Part shown: one piece after another, positions 13,101 through 25,700 of the stretch
How the letters are laid out: every line of letters begins with the position of its first letter
Position numbering within the stretch: the stretch's first letter is position 1
Notes under the pieces: generated by a model
What the model was told of the DNA's origin: nothing
Databases searched by the model: none
What the model saw: only the letters and a program-made list of their open reading frames with translations
Program-made: the position numbers and the translations under genes
DNA from: Psettodes erumei
Taxonomy: Eukaryota; Chordata; Actinopteri; Pleuronectiformes; Psettodidae
DNA: 64,000 nucleotides
Direction: 5' to 3'
Assembly: GCA_016785225.1 (NCBI GenBank)
Contig: JAFBJZ010000740.1
Coordinates: forward strand, 62,001-126,000

Positions 13101-16100
13101 ACAGTTGGGGGATAATTCATGTGGTGTGAAGTGTTGCAGTAGTGGATCTACCTGATCTGGATGTTTCCAGTCCTTCCTATCCGTGTTTTTTAAAATTTTG
13201 ATAGTACTATGAGGTGCAGAGTCACAGGTGTCAGCTGAAGAAACAGTAAAACCTGGTTCTACGTGTGAAGGAAACTGAGAAAAGGTGCGTGCGTGTCGCT
13301 CGGCTTCTTCAGGTGACAGGCTCAAAGAATGAAGACCAGGTCCTGAACGCCATCGAGGCTTACACGGAGTTTCGCCCCGAGCTGGCCCACAGAGCCATCA
13401 ATCAGCTGTTTGACATCGCCAGGATACAGCACTGCAGCCAGCTGCTCCGCGCTTTGCAAGTATGACGACTTTAAGTTCTTTGAAGGAGGTGACGACGTCA
13501 CGTAAACTCTCCGTGCCACGATTCTGCGAGTTATGCCCCGTCGCCCTCTTTGTTTCAGCTCGTCATAGCAGCACTGAAGTGCCATAAATACGATAAGAGC
13601 ATCCAGGTGACCGGCAGCGCCGCTCTGTTCTACCTGACCAACACAGAGTACCGCAGTGACCAGAGTGTGCGGTTGCGCAGAGAGGTCATTCAGGTGGTAC
13701 TAAATGGAATGGAGCAGTACCAGGAGGTCACTGTAAGTACTCTGTCGCCTTTAGCACAATGTGTTTTAAAAGACACTGTTGATATTTTTACTCAAATGCC
13801 ATTTTGTCACAAGGCTGTTCATAACAACATTTTAAAGAAGTGTTTTCAGGGCGTGATCCTGAAATGCCCCTGAGCAGCAGGTCCCTGGTTCTAGTCCCCT
13901 AATCTCAATCCCCAGAATTCCTGGCAATCTCCAGCACTGCCTCTATCAAATAAATCCATAAGAAAAAAAAAGAAAGAGCAGTTTTTATGTGTGCTGTCAA
14001 AAGACTGTGCTCTTTAAGATTAGTGATTTGACGGTGAGTCTGAATCCACCAGCACAGGCATTACATTTACCAAACCCATTTTATGCTCATGCTGTTTTCT
14101 GACAGTAGAAACAGAACCTCTGTCAGCCCCGCGTTCTGAAACTAAATGAATAGATAAAGAGCGCTGGAGGTGACAATGCAGAGTTGTAACTTGACACAAG
14201 CCTTGCCAAAATGGTCCACACGCATTGATTCACCCTCCTGACGTTACATTAATGAAGATCAGCGCAGTGCCAATAAAAGATAGGCCACGACTTGTTCCTC
14301 ACAGTCGTCATATATGTCACACTGAGTGTTGAATACTGTCACGCCCATAACGAAAGCTTTTCCATGGTTAATTATTTAACCGTAGGTTTTCCAGACTGTG
14401 TTCTTATGAAGACAGGCGTCCTGTATAACTGCTTGTATTTACACAGCATGTCATATTTGGAAGGTTCGGCTTCTTTTATTAAGTGAGGCACATCAAAATA
14501 CACATTTATCATCGTTAGAGCAGAATATCGGAGAAATGCAGCTTTATCCGCTCTTGGGTGAGAATGGTATCCAGCCTCGTGTCAGGGCCAGCAAAGCTGA
14601 TACACAACTTCTGCAGCAATACAGGATCTTGTGTTTTATGTTTAAAAATAAAAGGTCAGTTTGTAGATCTATTGTCTTGACATCAAGTTTAAGGAATAAG
14701 GAAGAAGTATTATTTAATAGTTCTGTGATATAAACATAACACACTAGCCTATCACATAGTGGATGAATGGAGTTCTTCTCTACTTCTTAAAGAAAGCTTA
14801 TCAAATGATTTGGATCAGTTGGGCTTTTGGGCCGGTTTGTTCCGCGTTGCTCTTCAGCGTTTGACTCATTAACTGTCCCTTGTCTCCTCGTCTTGTGTCC
14901 GCACCAGGTCCAGAGAAACTGCTGCTTGACTCTGTGTAACTTCAGCATTCCAGAGGAGCTGGAGTTCCAGTACACTCGGGTCAACCAGCTGCTGCTGAAA
15001 ATCCTGGAGCCAGCCAGGCAGGATGAGTCCATCCAGAGAATCGCCGTTCACCTCTGCAACGCCTTGGTGTGTCAGGTGGACAACCATCACAAGGAAGCTG
15101 TGGGAAAGATGGGATTTGTTAAGGTAAAGTCAAGATGACGCTTCTACTTCCTCCTAATCCTCTAAGATGTCTAGGTCAGGGTAGTTAAAACACAAATTTG
15201 AATTGCACTTTTGTCTTAAAATGTGGTATGATATATAATTTTTGCTGCTTTTGTACTTAAACCTTTTTAAATCCCCACAGTGCAGGTAAAGGGCAATGGT
15301 AGGAGCGTTCATAATATCTAACAAGCTCGTATTTGGTGTGACAGGAAACCAGAGGCCCAGAGGAAACCCCCCATAAACACACGGAGAACATAATAACAGT
15401 ATTGTAGATATTGCAGCACAAATTTCAGTTGTTTTGATGAGTTCTGTAATATTGTGTAACTTCATTTCTAACCCACCTCCTTTGAAAGAAAAATAATACG
15501 TACGGTATACCACAAACACTTCTTCTGTTGAGGTTCATACTGTGATAATGACGGACAACACAGACAAACTACAAGAGGAGCAATATAATGAATGTGTCAA
15601 ATGGTCACCCACTGGTTTGTGAGCACCCCTTTTGTAACCTCAAGTTAAGCAATTCGGCCTCAGCCCCCTTGGTTTTTTGAAACTGGACGCGACCATATTA
15701 GGATGACAAGGAGGAGCTGGAGTAGAGAGATGGGTGGATCTGACTGCTGAGAACATACAGACTACATGATGAAAATGATGGGCAGGTCACTGTACTACCT
15801 GTCAATCACACTGTAGCCACGCCCTGAAACATCCCCTGCTTTATCATCTATTTTCCTCTAAATGGATCATAATTTACAAACTGAACATGATGTTGTGTTG
15901 AAGAAGAGCTGAAACTAGTGATTGAGACCATAAACTCAGTATGAAAATGTTTACTGAAGTCATAAATCCAGTGAGAAGTAGAATCATTTTCTCATAGACT
16001 TCTATACAAACAACCAGTGGAGCCGCCCCCTAATGGTCATTCTATAGAATACAGCTTTAACACACTTCTGCAGTGGCTTCAGTTTTCAGACCTGAAGCTA

Positions 16101-19100
16101 CATCCATTTTTCTATGGTCTATGATTCCATTATCCCAGAACCACCCCGATTACCTGCATCCGCACTCTCACTACAACCCTCCACAACAACTCCTATTCAT
16201 CATCAGCTAGCATGTTGCTAATACCAGCAGCAACACCCAAACAATCACCCTTCCCCCTGCCATGCTCAGCGAAGCAGTACAGTTCCTGATAACCTCCAAG
16301 TAGACCATTCAGCAAATACCATGTTAAACAAACTCGAGCTAGCATGGTGCTGACAGCAAGCTCGAGGGGGCGTTTGGTCCCATCTGAAAGCTGATTATAC
16401 CAAACTCGTTCTACCAAGATTAGTGTGTACACATGAGGTACCTGATTTGAAGCCACTGGATCAACATTGTAATTACAAGGTTGGAATGAGAGAAGAGATA
16501 GGAGGTAGTTTGGAGCTTTAACCGCAGAGCTTTATATATAAATATGAGATGTAGAGAGCAGTTGTGTATGAAATATACATGAAACAAACATAATGCATTG
16601 GGCAAATTAATAAGACAAAGATACAGAATAATTTTAATAAATACTTAACCTTGCTCTGATTTTGCTGCTGCGCCATGCATTGTGTTCACATACAAGTTCA
16701 AATACCACAACGGACTGTGTAAATTTACTGTTTATTTATTATACTGTTTGTCTATTTACTATTTATCGTTTATCTGCTGCTGATTATGGTTTTGATGAAT
16801 CCCTTTTTACTTGATTCTGTTTTTTTGCTTCCAGACAATGTTGAATTTAATTCAGAAGAAGCTACAAGACAGAATGGTGAGTCTGACTTTTACTCTCCTG
16901 CAACGTCACGATATGACATATCTTAGCAGACGGTTGCTCAAAGTCTATTATGAATAGTAAGTTTAAATGAAGATCAGCTGTTATTCCAGTACGTTACACC
17001 ACTTTTAATGTAATGAGGTACTTCCTCACCCTCAGTGTGACCAGGTGATGGAGTATTCCTGGAGTGCTCTGTGGAACATCACTGATGAAACGCCCGACAA
17101 CTGTCAGATGTTCCTCAACTGTCGGGGCATGAGCCTCTTCCTGGAGTGTCTGCAGGTGAGTCCAGCGTCTATCTGGACCGAACAAGAAATGACCAGCTAG
17201 TTCACACATATCCGGTTAGACCAGACAGCGTGTATGTTTCCATGACACCTTATTAGTCTATTTCCATTAGCTCAGTTAAATCTGGACTTTTAAAATGCTT
17301 GTAAACACCTTAGTCTGACTGAAATTGATTGAAATTCAGGCTTTATAGTAGCCTGATGCTTTATCGCAGTGCAGCCCAAGGGGGGAAATTAATTGAAATG
17401 AATTGGGGGGGGTGCTTAGATCCTCTCTTTCTATCATCCAAAACTCGGCCGTTTCAACCAGCTGGCTGTTAGCTGACGTGAACAGCTGGTTTGCTCCGAG
17501 CTGATTGGCTGTTGACACGGATGACATGCCTTTCTGTTCTAAAATCAGCCACTTACGACTTGACAAAATGCGTTGAGGCCATCGGCCGGCTCGAGTGGAA
17601 CTGAGACGGGCCAGTTTGCACCGCTTCAACCTTTTCTTGTGGCTCTGCGCGTTTTGCCTCGTTGCGAATCTTCGGCGTCAACTGTCTTTTACAAAGCAGC
17701 GTTGTGGTTTGTACAAGAATAGGACATGCTTCTGGACTACTGAGGCAGAGAGATGATAAGTATTTCCACTGTGTAACAAGACGCCTCTCTGTTGCCGTGT
17801 GACATTATTTCAGGAGTTTCCAGACAAGCAGGAGCTTCACCGCAACATGCTGGGACTTTTGGGAAATGTTGCTGAGGTCAAAGCTCTGAGGCCACAACTG
17901 CTCACCCCACAGTTCATCACTGTGTTCAGGTAAAACCACGAGTAAGGTGGTTCCTGAATGATTCTGGATAGTGGATATTCACATCATCTGCCGTCTGACA
18001 CAGAGTTCATGTATGATAAATTTAGACTGATTATTTAAAAGCAACCTGTCACAACTCCAACCATCCTCAGTTAACTCGGGCTTATACACACTGTGAGGTG
18101 GAGCAGGCCACTGTCAACCTTTAGTTCCTGAGTGTGTTGAAGCATCACCACTAACTTGACATAAGTCACTTCTCAAGCAAATAACAGCTCAGGCTAAAAA
18201 TTAAAAGTAAATCTTTGATTTTATCTGCAGACGCAAACAAGCATAGCAGGGATAAGCAAAATAAATTCAGGAAGATCAAATACTGTTACATACTGTACCA
18301 TTGCAATGACTCCATGACAACAGGCTTCCAAATGCAAGCTGCACACAGACGCACAGCAATTGCACAGAAAAAAAACCCAAGCTCTGCCACGCCCGCACAT
18401 ATAATGAAGCTTAACTCCTTTAAATGGAACAAAAAAAAATAAAAAAAGAAAAGGAAGAGCAATACACTGCAAAAACACCTTTATGTCACAGCCCTCACTG
18501 TTCGATGCTTTGACAGTGACCTGCTGGACAGTAAGGCGGATGGAATAGAGGTGTCATACAATGCCTGCGGAGTGCTTTCCCACATCATGTTCGACGGGCC
18601 GGAGGTTTGGCTGATGGAGGAGCCGCTGAGAGACGCCGTGATGAACAAGATGTGGGATGCCATTCAGAGCTGGGACGTCAGCTCGAACCGCAACATCAAC
18701 TACAGGTCGGATGTTTTTCATAATGTCTTTCGCACCGCTTTTATGTGGAGATGTTTTTTTTTTAATGTATAAAGGTCAGCGGTTCCATCCCCGGCTCCTC
18801 CAGTCTGCATGTCTGTTGTGTCGTCTGTGTGTGAAGGGGGGAGAATGTGGGTGAATGTGGCTTGTAAGGGGGGGCGCTATACAAGTGTAACCCATCCATT
18901 TATATCAGCTGTAATCATATGTTTAAATTCTAACTTTTATAAAATCCTGTTACTATAAATAATTTACTCAGTGATTTAGATAGCGCCACATTATTATATT
19001 AATTAGTGATTATTGCTACATAGAGAAGTATCATATTTTTTGTTGCAAAATAAGATGTAACTAGAAAGCACCCTGAGAGTGAAGACCTGCCAAATTAAAA

Positions 19101-20879
19101 TTTTACTTCGCACATTTCACAACTGATCATAAGAAAATCTCTTACGTTGTATGTCATATTCATGCATGCATACATTTCCAAGTCGTGGGCTCATTAAAGT
19201 CTGTAGGTTTCCTCCTCTGAATGAGTGGTCCTACAGAACTGGACAGAAATTTTGAAGCAAGTAGCACGGCTAAATGGTACATTTCATTGCACTTTAATTT
19301 TAATTTAGTTTAACAACTCTGGACACTGTAACAAAGGCATTGCTGGTCTCTGAACTGAGCTTAGTATATCAGTTCCCACAGTTTGAGTTTTTGAATTTTT
19401 AAATTGAGCTTGGTCTCCCAGGTCATTCGAGCCCATCCTGCGACTGCTTCCCCAGAGCATCTCCCCAGTCAGTCAGCATTGGGCCACGTGGGCTCTCTAC
19501 AACCTGGTGTCAGTTTACCGTGAGTATCTTTACCTGTTCTGTTTGACTTGTCGCCAGGCTGCTTGCCTTTTCTTTACTACTCTTGCATTTAAATTGCACC
19601 GTATGCAGGAACGCACAGGCATAAGTCTCTCTCTGTCCATTCATTTTTGGCCTGCAGCAAGCAAGTATTGTCCCCTGCTGATAAAAGAAGGAGGCATAAG
19701 TCTTCTGGAGAGTGTGCTACAACTGGACAGCTCCCAGCCAGAGACCAAGGAAATGGCCAGGTAAGACTGACTGTCATCAAGAGTCCACCAGGCAACCATT
19801 AGATTTGTTGTTTTACCATGCTATAATGTGTTTATATAGAATTAACTCTCTGTAACACGTATGCAGTTTTAAAAAATAAAAAAACTTGTACAGGCCAAAG
19901 TGAGGTCCCCTTACGCTTGAACAATAACAGCACCACTTTTTCAGAAGGGTGAAGAATCAGTGTGAAAAGGCTAAAGCGCCCAAAGATCAGAATGAGAATC
20001 AGTGGAAGCTACAGCTATATAAATAGCTTGTAAATTCTCCAGCTGGTGATTCAGCCACAGGCCACAGAACAGCAGGAAGAGCTCATTTTCCTGCTTTCAC
20101 ATTTTCTCTCTTGCATTTTAAACCATTAGAGATTCATCATCTTCAGTCATATATTAATGTGGCAGTCATCTAAATACATGGAAACAGTAGATCGTAGAAA
20201 TGATCCTTCGTTTCCTTTTAGTTCTGGTCACTTTCATGTTCATGCCGACCAAATACAAATGAGCCGAGTGTTTTCTGGTTCGAGTTCTGGTCAAATGAAC
20301 CAGTTTACAAATCTCCTGTGTGAAAACTGTTGTCTGTTTCATCTGATTGGCATCAGGTTCTGTGATGACCTATATACAGATCACATCAAGACAAAAACTG
20401 AATTATTTTAGCGATTTTCAATGAATTTTGGGTACTTCCTTTACACTTTGCACATCTGTGGCGTTCATGGTCAAAAATGGATTGTCGTAAGATAAGAATA
20501 AAATGAAGAATTGAGGAACGTGTCCATCATTCAAATGGACAAACTTCCATTCCCAGACTCGAATACATGTGTTTTCACACTCACGCAGACCTTACTCCCC
20601 TTCCCAGGAAGTTTTGAATTTAGAGAATGCAGTGAGCTTGCAGGATGGTGACTAAAAAGAAGGGGTGGGGCGAGAGGGAGAGGGAGGGGAGCTTGGCTGA
20701 AGCAAACAAACAGAGGGTGTTGGAGAAGGAGGAAGAAGCCGGTGGACAGTACCTGACCTTTGACTAACTTGTAAAATGGTTTCATTTTTAGGAAAGTAAT
20801 GGAGCAGTGCGAAAAGTTCAAAGAGCACCCAATGGAAACGAATCACGGACAGGAGGTAAACTATGGACAAAGAGGTTGA
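10200..20879 (+). CDS. zer1: ZER1, CUL2 E3 ligase substrate receptor (ZYG11 family)
   Basis: ZER1 is a CUL2-Elongin B/C substrate receptor that, with ZYG11B, recognises N-terminal glycine degrons. Fifteen coding exons join in phase: 10200-10366, 10480-10630, 11376-11830, 12610-12783, 12871-12985, 13313-13459, 13559-13732, 14908-15123, 16835-16876, 17036-17155, 17814-17929, 18517-18705, 19422-19519, 19658-19760, 20792-20879. The total of 2355 nt gives 784 residues; the human protein is about 766. Residues 1-106 carry the VHL-box region, then leucine-rich repeats (about 107-300), then armadillo-like repeats to the end. The degron-pocket residues known from the ZYG11B/ZER1 family are present: W560, N561 and D564 in SALWNITDE, and N605 and E608 in GNVAEV. 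An acidic stretch at residues 157-167 inside the LRR region is longer than I recall in mammals. It is ZER1 rather than ZYG11B because of the N-terminal SLMTLATVFCLRNL and the C-terminal PETKEMARKVME. The flanking TBC1D13 agrees. Confidence 0.95.
13840..13980 (+). repeat. Degenerate SINE in a ZER1 intron
   Basis: A remnant in the intron after exon 7 has a box-B-like segment (GGTTCTAGTCCCC, roughly 13888-13900), a diverged tail and a terminal A-rich run. It resembles old teleost tRNA-derived SINEs. Confidence 0.5.
15641..16110 (+). repeat. Dispersed fish repeat, copy A (inverted partner at 60.4-60.9 kb)
   Basis: About 430 bases in the long intron after ZER1 exon 8 recur as the reverse complement at about 60429-60857 in PIP5KL1. 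Shared blocks include the segment around 15795-15960 and the end with GCCCCCTAATGGTCATTC. No coding potential is seen, so it is probably a non-autonomous mobile element common in teleost genomes. Confidence 0.8.
18771..18902 (+). repeat. Teleost tRNA-derived SINE, 3' part
   Basis: A box-B-like GGTTCCATCCCCGG is followed by the typical body, GTGAATGTGG and a terminal GCGCTATACAAGTG. It lies in the ZER1 intron after exon 12. A reverse-oriented relative is at about 26366-26600. Confidence 0.7.
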
Positions 20880-22707
20880 CACCCATAGGAGCCATGATTC
20901 CCAGCAAACATCAAGCAAACCAACCTAAGGCCCCGCCTACTGTCATCACCACAAGGGTCAATTGTGTGCATCATTCTTATTATTTCATAGAGCAGAACTG
21001 TGTCTTGGACCCTCTTTGCAGCAGTTTGGACAGAACCTTAATATATGACACATAGGACTTAAGATGTGGTGCATGGTGTTTTGTTGTGAGGGTGCTTACC
21101 TTTGCTGCACATAAGCATCTCTTCTGTTAGGACAGGTTTGTGGGGGTGGGTGTGAGTTATTTCTCGGTGTGTGCGTGTGTGTGTGTGTGTGAGAGTGTGC
21201 GTGGTGTGCGCGTGCAGAACAAAACAGGTGGAGTGACGCTTGATTCTCAGCGGAAGGAAAGCTCACTGCAGTTAACTGTAACTCCGAGTGAAAGGCTGAA
21301 GGCCTGGCAGTGTCCCGCTGTGCCGTTAGAGGTCTCAGCTCTCGCGCTCGCTCGCGCTTGTGGAGGCCACTGAGCTGCCGACAGATGTACAGTGAATATT
21401 AGCCATTACGTGTGTAGACTGCAGAGAAGCCTCACACTGATGTTGACGGGAGGAGAGCCTTCCGAGACCTGGCGGCACAATGATGGACTTCATTGTTAAA
21501 TATGTAAATACTCTGTCTCATCCTTTTACTGTGTGTATGTTTTATAATATAACTGTAAACACTCATGACTTTACTCTGTATTTAAATTTGTTTAGGTTTG
21601 AATGACGTGTGTTCAGTGCTAAGAAATTATATAGAGATTACCCAATCATTCAAATGTCCAGAAATCCTGGATGCTCTGTTCTTTAAAGGATCATTTTGAT
21701 TTAGTTCAACTTCACGTTTGTTTTTAATTATCTGGCATTTTAACCTGATCCTGCTGATGCAAACTTCTTACTGGAAGCAGCAGTGAGCAAAAATACAGTA
21801 TGTGGCCAGGACTATGGGGGCACTCTAGGCCCCAGTGTACAAGGCAAGCAAAAAGCACGACCTTAATTCCATCCGACTCCTTTGGGGTGAACTGGAACGC
21901 TTACTGCGAGCCAGCTCTTATCACCTAATGTGAGGGATGTTCCTCAATGAGAGCAAGTCCTTGGAGTCAGCTTCAACATCTGATGGAAAGCCAGAAACCA
22001 GATGAGTGCAGGCAGCGAAAGCAGCACGTGGTTTTAGAATAACCCGTTCAAAGAGTGCCTCACCCGAAAAAGGATCAGAATCGACATTTCAACATTCACA
22101 GTTCACCTGGACAACAGATAGTTCAGAGATTCACGTGTGTTTATGCTAGTAGCGGCTGATGTCACCTCCAGCCTTGAGCAGAGACGAGGAGCAGGCTCCC
22201 CAACACTCAAACACCGACATGTAAAGGTGGTCCTCCCCACTTTAGGGTCCACAGGCTTTTTGTTGCCACGTAGTTTGGGTAATACAGTGTTGGTGTGTAT
22301 TCTTGTCTCTGCTCCTTTGGTACAGGCTAGATACGACAGGCTGGTTGGGACCTCCACCTCTCGCTCATGTGAGATGCTATCTGGATCTTTATCTCTGTCT
22401 CGTACAGATGCTGTGATGTCTGAGGGGGCAGGATTTGACACAGTGAAATCACTGAGGTGTCGTGACTCAAATATACATAAATGTTACGAACATGTGAAAG
22501 TCTCAAGTAATCCTTCCTGCTGCTCTGCAGTGCTTCCAAGGCTCAAGTATGATGCCAGATAATAAAAGAGACGAGGTTGAAAGAAACAGTTCCTCTAACT
22601 ACAACTTAGGGCCCATCATTTTTACTGGTAGGTCAACATGCTGCTAAGTAACTGCTTCACTTAAATCAAACACTTTTCTTGTGAAAAGCTGATGGGAGAA
22701 AAATAAA
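20880..22707 (+). other. zer1: ZER1 3' UTR and downstream sequence
   Basis: After the TGA at 20877-20879 the first clear AATAAA signals on the plus strand are at 22561-22566 and 22702-22707. A 3' UTR of up to 1.8 kb is therefore possible. It contains a GT run at about 21169-21190 and a Tc1-like fragment at about 21793-22010. The 141-codon frame at 22137-22562 resembles no family I know. Confidence 0.45.
21793..22010 (+). mobile_element. Tc1-like transposon fragment (fossil)
   Basis: TTTGGGGTGAACTGGAACGC followed by GCGAGCC matches the C-terminal part of common fish Tc1-like transposases (the region after the NPIEHLW motif). The frame is broken and the 5' part is missing. It sits in the ZER1 3' UTR or just downstream. 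Confidence 0.6.
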
Positions 22708-25700
22708 ATTGTGCATTCACATGTGCTGTATGTTGAAAGTTGAAATTGGGATGATGTGTTCAGGCTGTCAGAAGTAAGATATCGCCCTCACATGGAGGAA
22801 GAGTGATGGACTGCATCACATATCTGGCCTCACATAAAGAACATTTCCATATTCTTCTCCTAATCCTCTTACTTCCTTCCATGCTTGTACAAGTACTCCA
22901 AGACAAATTCACCAAACTCTCTTAACTGCAAAAGGTGTACGTCTCTGAGGTCTGACAATTAACATAATCGACTTCCCTAAAATTGCCATGGAAGACTCCC
23001 TGATGAAATACAGTAGTTTGAGATAAAGCTTCATTTGAGAAAGAAAAGTCCATGTCTGATATGAGAGGCAGCCATGGGGATGCGACAGGCATGGAGATAT
23101 TAGATAAGAGATTATTATAGCCAACTCTAGGGGATTTTACACTGTGGTGACCTGCAGTATCAAAATAAGGCAGCTTATTTTAGCTAATTCAGGCACATTA
23201 TGATTTTAGGTCAAATTAGTGTTTCTCTTGTATATGATTTCTTCGACATGTCTGGACCACTCATGATTTTCATCCGTAGCTAAGAAAAAAAAGGCCACAT
23301 ATTGTCTTAAATGACTCGTAGGCTCCCTTGAGGCCCACTGTGCGAATGCTTGAGGCCCAACAAACCTTTCCTCATTAATAATTTCAAAGCTGGACAAAAA
23401 AAACACAAGCATGCACACACATTATCCCACAAACATGCAAAATAAGTAGCTCACATTTGTCTTTTTCAGTAGTTCGTCGGCAAAGTATTAGAACAACGAT
23501 AAAAAACACAAGTAAGATATAAGAAATAAATAACGTGAACTAAATAAATAAACTATGTATTTAGTTGAGGGTAATTGAATTACATCCAGCTGTTTACTTG
23601 CTCTGTGACAGTGAGTCTAAGGTACCATAGTCACTTGGTGAAAGAGCTAAGTAAACCTGAGTGTCATCTGCATAGTGTTATTGTCCTGTATGATGTGGCC
23701 TATGGAGAGATCATGTGCAAGTTGATTTACAGTAACACAGCTTTTTCATCTGGTCAGTGAATTCAGAGGTATGCTTTGGTAATTTCTTGATAGATGGCCC
23801 ATTCCTTAACATTCCCTGTATGCCCCCAACCCCGTTTCACAGGGAAGTGACTTATTCTTAAGCTTTGTTTTCTCGGTGCTAGTGAGCTGTGAGTTAGCAT
23901 TCTTCTTGTCCTCTGTTTCAAGTCTATGGTAAATTAGTATCATTCCCCACACAGTTCCACAATGACTTCCACTCACTGGATCTTAGTTTCAGACACTTTG
24001 CAGGAGTTTGTGAAAGACAAACATAAAGAAGGGGACATCTTTCTTTGAACTAGCTTCAGCTTATTCCAGGTTTCCCAGTCACTGCAAATCAGTAGAATGA
24101 CCGCAAAAAGGCATGTGCTATTTGTAGTCCAAGCATAAATATTAATTGTGTTTAAGAAAATCCTCTTATAATTTAAAAGCTCAGTGATTTTAATGGTTGG
24201 TGGCTGTCCATTTTGGGGATTTCAGTGAAAGAAGCAAAAACAAAACAGAGAGCAAACAGCAAGCTCTCTAAGCAATGCTGCTCGCCTGTTCCTGTATGTT
24301 TCATCTTATCTGAGGCCAAGATGCAAAAAAAACAAAAAGACAAAACAGGGACCCCCCCAACATGACCCAAATGACCCTGATGTGCTGAGATAATTTTCTG
24401 GACATTCACAATAAATGTCCCATTTGTTGCTGTCAGAATGGGGAACAATGGATTTAAGCTCAGTGAATGGAACACCTGTTCCTTCATTTTACCTCCTGTT
24501 TTAATACTGAAATAGGTAACTACGGAGTCCCATGTTAGATTAATGCAGCAGTACAACAGACATATACTGTGAGTTTCCACTGTTACCATGCTCCACGACA
24601 TAAAGAAGCAAATACGTAGCAGATGTGGAGAGTCACTGTAGTGAAGAATGTTGGGTAAATAAACGCACAATATGAATCAAATAGGGCAGGCATATAGTGA
24701 AAGTGAGTTTTGTTTTTTTCCTATTCATCTCGGCTGAGTGGGATTTTTTTCGCTGACCCAATTTCCTGGTTTCATTAACAGTTTGTGTGATTTATTGTAA
24801 ACAGATTGGTACAGTTCTGTTTTAAGTTTGTTTGTTTTTTTTAATGTCATAGTCATGGTGGAAAATCATGTTCAGGCAGATGAAAAGCTTTACAAGAGAC
24901 TTGCTAAATTTTTCTGTGGATATGAAGAGCATTTACCACAGTTTTAGTTGTGAAGAATCACAGTGTTTGAGTACAGGTCCTGGTATTAGAGGTGTGCACT
25001 TTCTGTAGACCAAGTAGATGATCTATCTTAATTACAATCTCCAACACTTATTCTCCCTGGTTTCAGGTCATTGTTCAGGTTCTGCTTTCATGAAGAAATA
25101 ATGTCTTCACTGACAGCAGGTAGCCACTGTGGATTGTTGACTGTTCCTGTTATTTATATAATATGTTGAAATCCTGAAAAAAAAACTGCTGTGTCCCAAA
25201 CTGCTTCAGATTTCCTCAACACTCTTGTTATTGGGTTCTTTTGGAACTACATAAACTTGGTGAAGAGTATTTGTTCCACACAGCGTGGAATTCCAGTTTT
25301 CCCTGATCTAAGTAGTACCAGGACAATAGTGTAAAGGTTTGAGTAAGCAATAAAAATGGAGTGGTAAAGAAATTGGTATCAAGTTGTTTTGCTCTTTTCT
25401 GTTAAACTGTGAATATTAACTAATATTCTGTTGAATGACTGATGAAGATTATTTCCACTGGGGACAGGACGTGTCCGCCTCCCTTTTCACTTTCACTTTC
25501 ACTTTCACTACTTATTTAGGCCTGTGTACATGAACTTTGAGGGCTTGAATTTGATATTTTTATCCCTGGATTTGCCCTCTCAGGTCACGTTTAGGCTGCA
25601 GGACCACAAACACACAGAACCAGCATCTGTACTGTCGAATACACAAGCCACCTCCCTCCTGCTCGTCTCAGCTGCTTTTATATGTTTAGCAGGCAACAAG

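Noticed and set aside
22137..22562. 141-codon plus-strand frame after ZER1
   Set aside because: It overlaps an equally long minus-strand frame, shows no family resemblance and lies in probable 3' UTR.
24173..24670. 165-codon minus-strand frame between ZER1 and SH3GLB2
   Set aside because: It is the longest orphan frame apart from the transposase and PIP5KL1, but it has no recognisable domain, many Cys/Phe/Leu codons typical of AT-rich DNA, and no splice-site context. It may be part of an old repeat.
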